A DNA stretch of 11,366 nucleotides from JBJSXF01 sp046086225. Lineage in GTDB: Bacteria > Actinomycetota > Acidimicrobiia > IMCC26256 > PALSA-610. Shown in pieces: positions 1 to 5,340 of the stretch; position 1 is the stretch's first letter, and each line of letters starts with the position of its first letter. Under the pieces are notes generated by a model. It was not told where the DNA came from. It saw nothing but the letters and a program-made list of their open reading frames with translations, and searched no databases. The DNA lies in the NCBI GenBank assembly GCA_046086225.1, contig JBJSXF010000043.1:1-11366 (forward strand), read 5' to 3'. The position numbers and the translations under genes are program-made.

Positions 1-107
1 CCGACCGTCGCCCCGATGCCGTCGCCGGTGGCCGGCACCTGGAGCCGGCGCGGGCCACCGTCCTCGGCCGGCCAGGGCGAGGGCCACAGCCCCGGATGGC
101 GACTCAC
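1..107 (-). CDS. Unrecognised protein, N-terminal 35 codons only (runs off the left edge)
   Basis: A reading frame opens with GTG at 107-105 and stays open to the window edge, giving a start MSRHPGLWPSPWPAEDGG and continuing PRRLQVPATGDGIGATV. Its GTG overlaps the sulfatase stop in the four-base form GTGA, the usual arrangement for translational coupling in operons. Of the 35 codons visible, 32 end in G or C, the same bias as the flanking genes. The other two minus-strand frames here give arginine- and glycine-rich nonsense. I see no signal peptide, membrane segment or family motif in these 35 residues and cannot name a function. It is most likely the third gene of the SRPBCC-sulfatase operon. 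That this is a gene rests on frame, codon bias and overlap, not homology. Confidence 0.62.
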   Translation of the reverse strand, partial: MSRHPGLWPSPWPAEDGGPRRLQVPATGDGIGATV

Positions 108-1672
108 ACCGGCGCTTCGCAGTCGAGCCGCGGTTCGCGCGCGGGCGGCGCGTGGTCGGCGAGATCGACGAGGAGGTCGGCGCGCAACGCAGCCACCGCC
201 GGATCATCCCAACGGTTGTGCTGCTGCAGCGGATCCTCGGCCAAGTCGTAGAGCTCACCCTCGGTGCCGTCGTGCACCGCGCCGGGCCAGTACGCGGTGC
301 ACACCCAGCCGTCGCGAGTGATCGTGCGGAGGTGCACGCCGATGCCGAACAGCTCGCTGTCCCACTCGGTGAGCACCCGCTCGAAGCCGCGGGCGTCGGC
401 ATCGCCGTCGTCGACCGGCAGCGCCGTTCCCTGCATCCGTTCGTCGGGGCCGAGCCCGGCGATCGCCCGGAAGGTCGGGGCGAGATCCACGAGGCCCACC
501 GGCCGGGTGACCGTCGCGGGGGCCACCCCGGCCGACGGCGCGGGCCGCCACACGAGCGGGAGCCGCATGAGCGCATCGACGTGGTACGGGCCCTTGAACA
601 GCAGGCCGAAGTCGCCCTGCAGCTCGCCGTGGTCGGTCGTGAAGATCACGTCGGTGTCGTCACCCCAGCCCCGTCGCTCGACCGCGCCGAGCACCCGGCC
701 CAATGCCTCGTCGATGAGCTCGCACTCGACCGCGTTGCGGGCGTTGACCTCGCGCACCTGGTCGTCGGTGAGAGTGGCCGGTACCCACTCGCGCGGCGCC
801 TCGTAGTTGGAGACGAGCGTGCCGTCGTACCACTGCCGCCAGTGCCGGGGCTTGGCGTCGAGGATGCGCTCGCGCGCGGCACGGTCGGCCGGGTAGCCCG
901 CGGGCAAGGGCACGTCGCGCCAGTCGATGCGACCCATCTCCGACTGGGGCGGATCCCACGGATGGTGCGGGTCGGGGAAGCTCACCCAGCAGAACCAGTC
1001 CTCGTCGTCGGCGAGGCCGTCGAGCCAGGCGATCGCCCGATCGGCCACCCAATCGGTGTGGTACCAGTCGCGCGGGATCTCGTTGACCTTCACCTGGGGT
1101 GCGTCGGTGTCGCCGCCGCCCGCCGCGTTCACGTTGAAGTCGCCGTCGACCGCCGAGTAGTACATCCCGATCGCCTCGGGATGGGTGGTGAGCATCCAGC
1201 GGGCGTAGTGCAGCGAGCCGACCGCCCCGTGGGTGGCCAGCTCGAGGTGCTCGAAGCCCCGGTGCGGACCGAGCGAGCCGTCGGCCCAGCGCGAGGCGAG
1301 CGTCTCCTCGCCCGAACGGGCGACGTTGTTCTCGGTGAAGCGCCCGAACGGGTCCATGAACGGCTCGAAGTGCGCCTTGCCCACGAGCGCGGTGCGGTAG
1401 CCGTGCCGCAGCAGGTCGGCGGCCACCGACGGAGCGTCGGTCGGGAGGGGCACCCCGTTCATCCAGACCCCGTGGGTGCTCGGGTGCTGGCCGGTGATCA
1501 TCGTGGAGCGCGACGGCATGCACACCACCGACTGGGGCACCGCCCGCTCGTAGCGCACGCCCGCCGCAGCGAGAGCGTCGATCACCGGGGTGCGGGCGAG
1601 CGTGCCGCCGTTGCACCCGAGGGTGTCGTAACGCTGCTGGTCGGTGGTGACGAAGAGGATCTTGCGGCCCAT
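104..1672 (-). CDS. Type I sulfatase / alkaline-phosphatase-superfamily hydrolase (formylglycine type)
   Basis: Predicted to hydrolyse a sulfate ester (or possibly a phosphonate or phosphate ester) with a formylglycine made from cysteine. The protein has 522 residues, normal for the family. The active-site signature CMPSR is at residues 51-55, followed by STMITGQ. Likely metal ligands are D11 and Q12 (TTDQQR) and D347-H348 (TTDHGE). Other expected active-site residues are K99 (VGKAHF), H236-H237 (PDPHHPW) and K360 (LLFKGPYH). Gln in place of the second N-terminal Asp is known in some family members, including phosphonate monoester hydrolases, so the substrate is open. No signal peptide is seen, so it is probably cytoplasmic. 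An activating formylglycine-generating enzyme must be encoded elsewhere. The start ATG shares one base with the upstream SRPBCC stop (TGATG), and the stop overlaps the next gene by four bases, so all three are probably co-translated. Confidence 0.93.
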   Translation of the reverse strand: MGRKILFVTTDQQRYDTLGCNGGTLARTPVIDALAAAGVRYERAVPQSVVCMPSRSTMITGQHPSTHGVWMNGVPLPTDAPSVAADLLRHGYRTALVGKAHFEPFMDPFGRFTENNVARSGEETLASRWADGSLGPHRGFEHLELATHGAVGSLHYARWMLTTHPEAIGMYYSAVDGDFNVNAAGGGDTDAPQVKVNEIPRDWYHTDWVADRAIAWLDGLADDEDWFCWVSFPDPHHPWDPPQSEMGRIDWRDVPLPAGYPADRAARERILDAKPRHWRQWYDGTLVSNYEAPREWVPATLTDDQVREVNARNAVECELIDEALGRVLGAVERRGWGDDTDVIFTTDHGELQGDFGLLFKGPYHVDALMRLPLVWRPAPSAGVAPATVTRPVGLVDLAPTFRAIAGLGPDERMQGTALPVDDGDADARGFERVLTEWDSELFGIGVHLRTITRDGWVCTAYWPGAVHDGTEGELYDLAEDPLQQHNRWDDPAVAALRADLLVDLADHAPPAREPRLDCEAPV

Positions 1673-2088
1673 CAGGCAGCCCCCCGGTCGCTCGCGTCGG
1701 TGACGGACTCCATCTGCCGCTTCAGCTCGTGCAGCGCGTTGCCGGCCGCTCCGCCGATCATGAGCGCGAGGGCGTCGGGCTCGCAGCGGGTCGAGTAGGA
1801 GACGAGGCTCGTGTCGTCACCGAGGTCGAACACGTCGATGGTGGCCCGGTGGTCGCGCACGAACCCGGCGGTGACGCAGTACTCGAAGCAGCGCTGGATC
1901 GGATCGAGGGTGACGATCTCCTCGGGGATGCGCAGGCCCGCCGCGGTGACGATCACCCGCTCCCGCCCGTCGACCGTCGCCTCGACCATCCCGGGGAACC
2001 ACCGGGGCGTGATCGTCGGGTCGCCGACGACAGCCCACACGTCGTCGGCCGAGCGGTCGATCGTCACGTACCGGCGCACCGTCGCCAT
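1672..2088 (-). CDS. SRPBCC (START/Bet v 1-like) family protein, polyketide cyclase/dehydrase type
   Basis: A 138-residue protein with the standard small SRPBCC layout. A first strand (VRRYVTIDRSADDVWAVVGDP, residues 4-24) leads into the short helical segment and TPRWFPGMVEATVDG (27-41). A strand series follows to about residue 100, then a C-terminal helix (residues 104-130, EPDALALMIGG then LHELKRQMES). Such proteins form a hydrophobic pocket and bind or convert small lipid-like or aromatic ligands. The ligand here is unknown. I chose ATG 2088 because AGGAGG lies 9 bases upstream. A longer reading frame back to 2202 would read through the promoter and gives a proline/arginine-rich, unlike-family extension. 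It is the first gene of the sulfatase operon and ends in a one-base overlap with the sulfatase start. The context hints at a ligand or product carrier for the sulfatase reaction, but that is inference. Confidence 0.85.
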   Translation of the reverse strand: MATVRRYVTIDRSADDVWAVVGDPTITPRWFPGMVEATVDGRERVIVTAAGLRIPEEIVTLDPIQRCFEYCVTAGFVRDHRATIDVFDLGDDTSLVSYSTRCEPDALALMIGGAAGNALHELKRQMESVTDASDRGAA

Positions 2089-2097
2089 GTTCCGGTT

Positions 2098-2103
2098 CCT
2101 CCT
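2098..2103 (-). promoter_or_regulatory. Strong ribosome binding site of the SRPBCC gene
   Basis: The minus strand reads AGGAGG here, 9 bases before ATG 2088. This match decides the start against the longer frame that begins at 2202. The last two bases of the site lie in the 3' arm of a possible leader hairpin (GGAACCG at 2099-2093 pairing with CGGTTCC at 2126-2120), which might limit ribosome access. Confidence 0.8.
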
Positions 2104-2122
2104 CGGCACCCTCGGATCGGGA

Positions 2123-2136
2123 ACCGTCGGACGGTA
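2123..2136 (-). promoter_or_regulatory. Candidate promoter -10 with overlapping inverted-repeat operator for the SRPBCC-sulfatase operon
   Basis: On the minus strand TACCGT (2136-2131) fits the actinobacterial -10 pattern TANNNT and would place the transcript start near 2124, about 36 bases before ATG 2088. No convincing -35 is seen. A perfect inverted repeat ACCGTC-G-GACGGT (2123-2135) covers the -10 and the predicted start point, where a repressor would block polymerase. No regulator gene is adjacent. Both promoter and operator are predictions from pattern only. Confidence 0.35.
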
Positions 2137-2182
2137 CACCGCGCCGGATGGTCTCCCGGGATGTCGCACGACGAAGCCGGCC

Positions 2183-3394
2183 ATGTCCGAGGCCCGTAGC
2201 ATCGTCCGCGTGCCGCTTCCTCCCGACGGGACCGAACCGGCTCGGGGCGCGCCCGCCGCTTACCTCGGCGCGTTCGTCACGGTCGGGATCGGCATGTCGA
2301 TCCTCGGCCCGTCGCTCCGTCGCCTCGCCGAGGTCACCGGCTCCACCGAGGCGGCCCTCGGCATCCTGTTCACCGCGGCGTCGGTCGGCTACCTCACGGG
2401 CATCGTCGTCGGCGGGCGGCTCATCGTGCGCCGCAGCGGTCATGCCATCCTCGTCTGCGGATTGCTGGCGCTGGCGCTCGGGGCCACGGCGGTGCCCTTC
2501 GCCCGCAACGTCGCGGCCCTGATCGTGATCGAGTTCGGTCTCGGGATCGGCACCGGGCTGGTGGAAGTGCCCTGCAACTCGCTGATCCTGTGGACACGCG
2601 GCGGTGGGGCCCTCCTCAACGCACTGCACGCGGGCTGGTCGGTCGGCGCGATGCTCGCACCGCTCTTCGTCGGCGCCTCGATCGCGATGACGGGTGGGCT
2701 CCCGGCCGCCTACCTCGCCGCCGCCGCACTCGCGATCCTCCCGCTCTTCGCCCTGCGGGGCCGCCGCAGCCCGCCGAACCCGCACCACGAGGTCGGGCAC
2801 GGACTCCCCGAGGAGAGCCGCGCCCTCGTTGCGCTCGGCGCGTGCTTCTACGTGGCCTACATCGGCCTCGAGGCCGGCTTCGCGGGCTGGATCTACACGT
2901 TCGCCGAGGACCGGGGGCTCTCGGGCGCCACGGCCACCCTCCTCGGCGCGGCGTTCCTCGGCACGTTCGCCGTCGGCCGGCTCGCCAGCATCCCGATCGC
3001 GATCCGCGTCGATCCGCGCCGGGTCCTCATCGTCGACCACGTCGTCGTGTTCGCCGGCCTCGGTCTGCTCCTGGTGAGCGGACGCAGCGCCGTGCTCATC
3101 TGGACCGGCACGGTGATCCTCGGCCTCGGGCTGGCCAGCCTCTTCGGCTCGATGCTCACCCTCAGCGAGCGTCATGTGCCCTCGACCAGCACGGTCACGA
3201 GCTTCTACTTCGGCGGCCTGAGCGTCGGGGGCATGTTCCTGCCCGCGACGATCGGCGTGCTCATCGCGACCTTCGGCTCGGGTGCCCTCCCGGTGGTCTG
3301 CACCGGGGCCGCAGCCGTCACCCTCGGCTGCGTGCTCGCCTTCGAACGCTTCGGGCAGCGCCGATCGGCCCGACTCGCCCTCGCCACGGCCTGA
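2183..3394 (+). CDS. Major facilitator superfamily (MFS) transporter
   Basis: A 403-residue membrane protein with about twelve hydrophobic segments in two halves of six. The first segment is near residues 25-45. A long polar loop at about 192-213 (LRGRRSPPNPHHEVGHGLPE) separates the halves, as usual in MFS carriers. Between segments 2 and 3 is GGRLIVRRSGH (77-87), matching the family's loop 2-3 signature G-x-x-x-D/R-R-x-G-R/H. The stretch LLNALHAGWSVGAMLAPL (144-161) resembles sugar- and Tsg-type MFS members, but that does not fix a substrate. It is transcribed away from the SRPBCC-sulfatase operon across a short shared intergenic region, so it may import or export a related compound. The start is uncertain: ATG 2183 has only a weak Shine-Dalgarno, and GTG 2210 (394 residues) sits 7 bases after a TAGCAT box, fitting leaderless initiation. 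Confidence 0.88.
   Translation: MSEARSIVRVPLPPDGTEPARGAPAAYLGAFVTVGIGMSILGPSLRRLAEVTGSTEAALGILFTAASVGYLTGIVVGGRLIVRRSGHAILVCGLLALALGATAVPFARNVAALIVIEFGLGIGTGLVEVPCNSLILWTRGGGALLNALHAGWSVGAMLAPLFVGASIAMTGGLPAAYLAAAALAILPLFALRGRRSPPNPHHEVGHGLPEESRALVALGACFYVAYIGLEAGFAGWIYTFAEDRGLSGATATLLGAAFLGTFAVGRLASIPIAIRVDPRRVLIVDHVVVFAGLGLLLVSGRSAVLIWTGTVILGLGLASLFGSMLTLSERHVPSTSTVTSFYFGGLSVGGMFLPATIGVLIATFGSGALPVVCTGAAAVTLGCVLAFERFGQRRSARLALATA
2197..2202 (+). promoter_or_regulatory. Candidate -10 box for leaderless MFS transcript
   Basis: TAGCAT matches TANNNT and ends 7 bases before an in-frame GTG at 2210. With usual spacing, transcription would begin at or next to that GTG, giving a leaderless mRNA, a common form in actinobacteria. 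No -35 is visible. If true, the transporter starts at 2210 and not 2183. Confidence 0.35.
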
Positions 3395-3407
3395 CCGACT
3401 CCGTCGG
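3395..3407. terminator. Small GC hairpin between converging MFS and DUF2332 genes
   Basis: CCGAC-TCC-GTCGG forms a 5-bp perfect stem with a 3-base loop directly after the MFS stop. The 32-base convergent gap is otherwise GC-rich with competing pairings such as GACCG (3393-3397) with CGGTC (3411-3415). No T-tract follows. It could act as a weak bidirectional terminator, but this is common in GC-rich DNA. Confidence 0.3.
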
Positions 3408-3426
3408 GGCCGGTCGGGCGCGCCGA

Positions 3427-4524
3427 TCAGTGCGGGCGATCACCCCACCACTCGATGGCGTCCCCGTGAGCTCCGCACGTCGCGAGGAGCACGCGCCCAC
3501 CGCCGGGCCACGACTCGAGCACCACGTCGACGGTCGCCGACCAGGTCGTCGATCCCGGCGGCTCGAACGAGAGGTGAGCGAACGGCGCGTCACCGGTTGC
3601 GGCCGCCCCCGCGGCGGCGATTCGCTCCGCCACGACCGCCCGCTCCTCGGCCCCGAGGTAGGGAATCACCGCCGAGTGCATCACCACGGTCAACGAGCCC
3701 GGCACCGGGAACGTACGCTCGTCGGCGAGCCACTTCCCGGCGTTCGCCCGGTCGACCGGCGGCGGATCAGGCCGCGCGATCGCAATCGCGGCGTCGAGGA
3801 GCGCCAGGCGCGCCACCTGTTCGGGCCAGACGAACGACCGCAGGAGGTCACGCCCGGCGTCCGACGTGATGTCGATCGGATCGGGGTCGCAGCCGCGGCG
3901 CTCGGCGACGATGAGTTCCGACACCTCGGGTGCGGGCCCGACGAAGCGGCCGGCGAGACGCACGGGCGAATCCGGTGGCCCCCATCCCGGGCCGTCGGTC
4001 TCGATCCGGAAGCGGTCGAGCAGCAGGTTGAGGCCCGCGCTCGCCCCGATCTCGAACAGACGCACGGGGAGCGGGTGGCGCCCAACCGCCACATGGAGCG
4101 CAGCCGACAGGGCCGCGGCCCGCCCGACCTCGTTCGTCTGCACCGGGGCGTCCATCACGGCCCGGATCCGCTCGGGGTCGCCGGCCGCCATCTCCCGGGC
4201 CGCATCGACGGCCCGTTCGGGATCGATGACCCCGCCTGCCGACGGCAGCCACGGCCGGAGCGGGCAGGTCGGGTCGGTGAGGGCGATGCGATGGATCGCA
4301 CCCACCAGCCGCAGCGGCAGGTTGGAACGTTCGGGATCGGCCCGATCCCCGAGGAGCAGACGGCCGAGCGGGCCCGGCGGGTCACGGTCGAGATCGGCGG
4401 CGGCCGCCCCGATCACCGCAGCCCAGGTCGTACCGCCCGCGGCACCGCAGGTGCGGGCCTGCGCGAGCGCGAACTCGCGCGGACGATCGCCGTCGTCGCC
4501 CGGCTCAGACGAGCTCGACCGCAT
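3427..4524 (-). CDS. DUF2332 family protein (uncharacterised, methyltransferase-like)
   Basis: A 365-residue protein that I assign to DUF2332, a family common in actinobacteria with no established function. Landmarks from this start are an N-terminal helical part, LRLVGAIHRIAL (72-83), VQTNEVGRAAAL (128-139) and the glycine-rich LFEIGASAGLNLLLDRF (156-172). The last resembles motif I of S-adenosylmethionine-dependent methyltransferases. Near the C terminus are VVMHSAVIPYL (280-290), HLSFEPPG (317-324) and LLATCGAHG (346-354). Methyltransferase activity is inference only. The start is ambiguous: ATG 4524 overlaps the end of the MOSC gene by 20 bases, while GTG 4542 in the same frame would overlap by 38 and add six residues. 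Neither has a good ribosome site, which fits translation coupled to the upstream MOSC gene. Confidence 0.85.
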   Translation of the reverse strand: MRSSSSEPGDDGDRPREFALAQARTCGAAGGTTWAAVIGAAAADLDRDPPGPLGRLLLGDRADPERSNLPLRLVGAIHRIALTDPTCPLRPWLPSAGGVIDPERAVDAAREMAAGDPERIRAVMDAPVQTNEVGRAAALSAALHVAVGRHPLPVRLFEIGASAGLNLLLDRFRIETDGPGWGPPDSPVRLAGRFVGPAPEVSELIVAERRGCDPDPIDITSDAGRDLLRSFVWPEQVARLALLDAAIAIARPDPPPVDRANAGKWLADERTFPVPGSLTVVMHSAVIPYLGAEERAVVAERIAAAGAAATGDAPFAHLSFEPPGSTTWSATVDVVLESWPGGGRVLLATCGAHGDAIEWWGDRPH

Positions 4525-5266
4525 CGCCGACCCGGATCTCACCCGGCTCGGCTACGTCGAGATACACGCCGAGGTGGTTCGGGAACGCGGCGTTGAGATC
4601 GTTCATGGCCGAGAACAGGCCGGGCTGCCGTTCGAGACCCGGCTGGGCGCGCAGCGGCATCGCGCAGCGCACCGTCGGCTGACGCACGGTGAGCACCGCG
4701 CCGCCGAGCCGCAGGTCACGACCGACCCAGCCGTCCTCGGCGAAGGGCTCGAGCGCACCGCCGATCACGATGTTCGGCCGGAACCGCCGGATGTCCCAAT
4801 CGAGATCGGGTCGCGCCGCCGCGCAGTGCGCAAGGGTCGCGGCGCTCACGATGTGCACCGGCGCCCAGTCGAAGAAGGTGCCCTTCGGTGCCGGGATGTC
4901 GAAGAATTCGGCTTCGTCGTTCGGCGGATCGAGGGTCATCTGGTACTGCTGCTCGGTGTCGGGGCCCACCCGGGCGGGCTCGACCGCGTGACCGAGCCAG
5001 GCCGAGAGCCGGTCGGCGGCATCGGCCGCGTCGAGCGCGACGCGCGAGCCGTCGGGCAGCACGATCTCGTCCTCGTGACCGGTGGCCTCGAGCAGCCGAC
5101 CGAAGCGCTTCGCCGACGCGAGACGACCCGCTTCGCGGTCGATCAGCCCGACGCTCCGGTCGCCGACCACGCCGAGGGGCCCGACGGAGATCACGTCGAC
5201 CGGATGCCCTTGCATCGACTTCACCGGATAGCGCCAGAGCGCCTCGACTCCCGGGGTCGCAGCCAT
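4505..5266 (-). CDS. MOSC domain-containing protein with N-terminal MOSC_N beta-barrel
   Basis: A 253-residue protein of the family related to the molybdenum-cofactor sulfurase C-terminal domain and to YcbX/mARC-type reductases. The N-terminal MOSC_N part starts LWRYPVKSMQGHPVD (residues 10-24) with GVVGDRSVGLID (32-43). The MOSC domain follows, with PVHIVSAATL (136-145), RFRPNIVIGG (161-170), and RQPTVRCAMP (195-204). The conserved cysteine C201 is the expected molybdenum-cofactor or persulfide ligand of the family. Likely roles are sulfur transfer to, or use of, molybdenum cofactor, or reduction of N-hydroxylated compounds. No ferredoxin domain is fused. The start ATG 5266 lies 6 bases after a TAGGAT box and has no Shine-Dalgarno, so it is probably leaderless. 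It is the first gene of a pair with the overlapping DUF2332 gene. Confidence 0.9.
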   Translation of the reverse strand: MAATPGVEALWRYPVKSMQGHPVDVISVGPLGVVGDRSVGLIDREAGRLASAKRFGRLLEATGHEDEIVLPDGSRVALDAADAADRLSAWLGHAVEPARVGPDTEQQYQMTLDPPNDEAEFFDIPAPKGTFFDWAPVHIVSAATLAHCAAARPDLDWDIRRFRPNIVIGGALEPFAEDGWVGRDLRLGGAVLTVRQPTVRCAMPLRAQPGLERQPGLFSAMNDLNAAFPNHLGVYLDVAEPGEIRVGDAVELV

Positions 5267-5272
5267 GACCCC

Positions 5273-5282
5273 ATCCTAGGGT
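5273..5282. promoter_or_regulatory. Candidate bidirectional promoter with overlapping symmetric -10 boxes
   Basis: The plus strand reads ATCCTAGGGT. On the minus strand this contains TAGGAT (5278-5273), exactly 6 bases before the MOSC ATG. On the plus strand it contains TAGGGT (5277-5282), which would start the exchanger transcript near 5289 with a leader of about 50 bases. The two boxes share the central TA (5277-5278) inside the palindrome CCTAGG. Divergent transcription from symmetric -10 elements is known in bacteria. No -35 is seen in either direction. Confidence 0.5.
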
Positions 5283-5328
5283 GTGCGTCGCACCGAAGGC
5301 GGGGAAACGAGGGGGCGGTGGGGACACG

Positions 5329-5334
5329 AGGAGG
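5329..5334 (+). promoter_or_regulatory. Strong ribosome binding site of the exchanger gene
   Basis: AGGAGG followed by GGGTTC sits 6 bases before GTG 5341. It decides the start in favour of 5341 over the in-frame GTG at 5281, which would add a glycine/arginine-rich tail and has no ribosome site. Confidence 0.8.
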
Positions 5335-5340
5335 GGGTTC

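Noticed and set aside
16..321. Plus-strand frame of 101 codons at the left edge
   Set aside because: Its product is dominated by Arg, Pro and Ala. The region is better explained by the sulfatase end and the overlapping minus-strand gene start.
152..1798. Long plus-strand frame (548 codons) opposite the sulfatase and SRPBCC genes
   Set aside because: It is antisense to genes with clear domains, and its product is rich in Arg, Gly, Val and His without family motifs. Long antisense frames are expected in DNA with such G/C-biased third positions.
2089..2202. Upstream extension of the SRPBCC protein to 2202
   Set aside because: It would run through the divergent promoter region, while AGGAGG at the right distance marks ATG 2088.
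1817..3175. Minus-strand frame of 452 codons opposite the MFS gene
   Set aside because: It is acidic and low in complexity, and lies antisense to twelve clear membrane segments on the plus strand.
2590..4596. Plus-strand frame of 668 codons across the MFS end and the DUF2332 gene
   Set aside because: The product is extremely Arg/Pro rich, it shifts from one real gene to the antisense of another, and both of those have recognisable families.
5281..5340. Upstream start of the exchanger at GTG 5281
   Set aside because: There is no ribosome site, the 20 extra residues are Gly/Arg rich, and the region appears to hold the promoter. GTG 5341 has AGGAGG 6 bases upstream.
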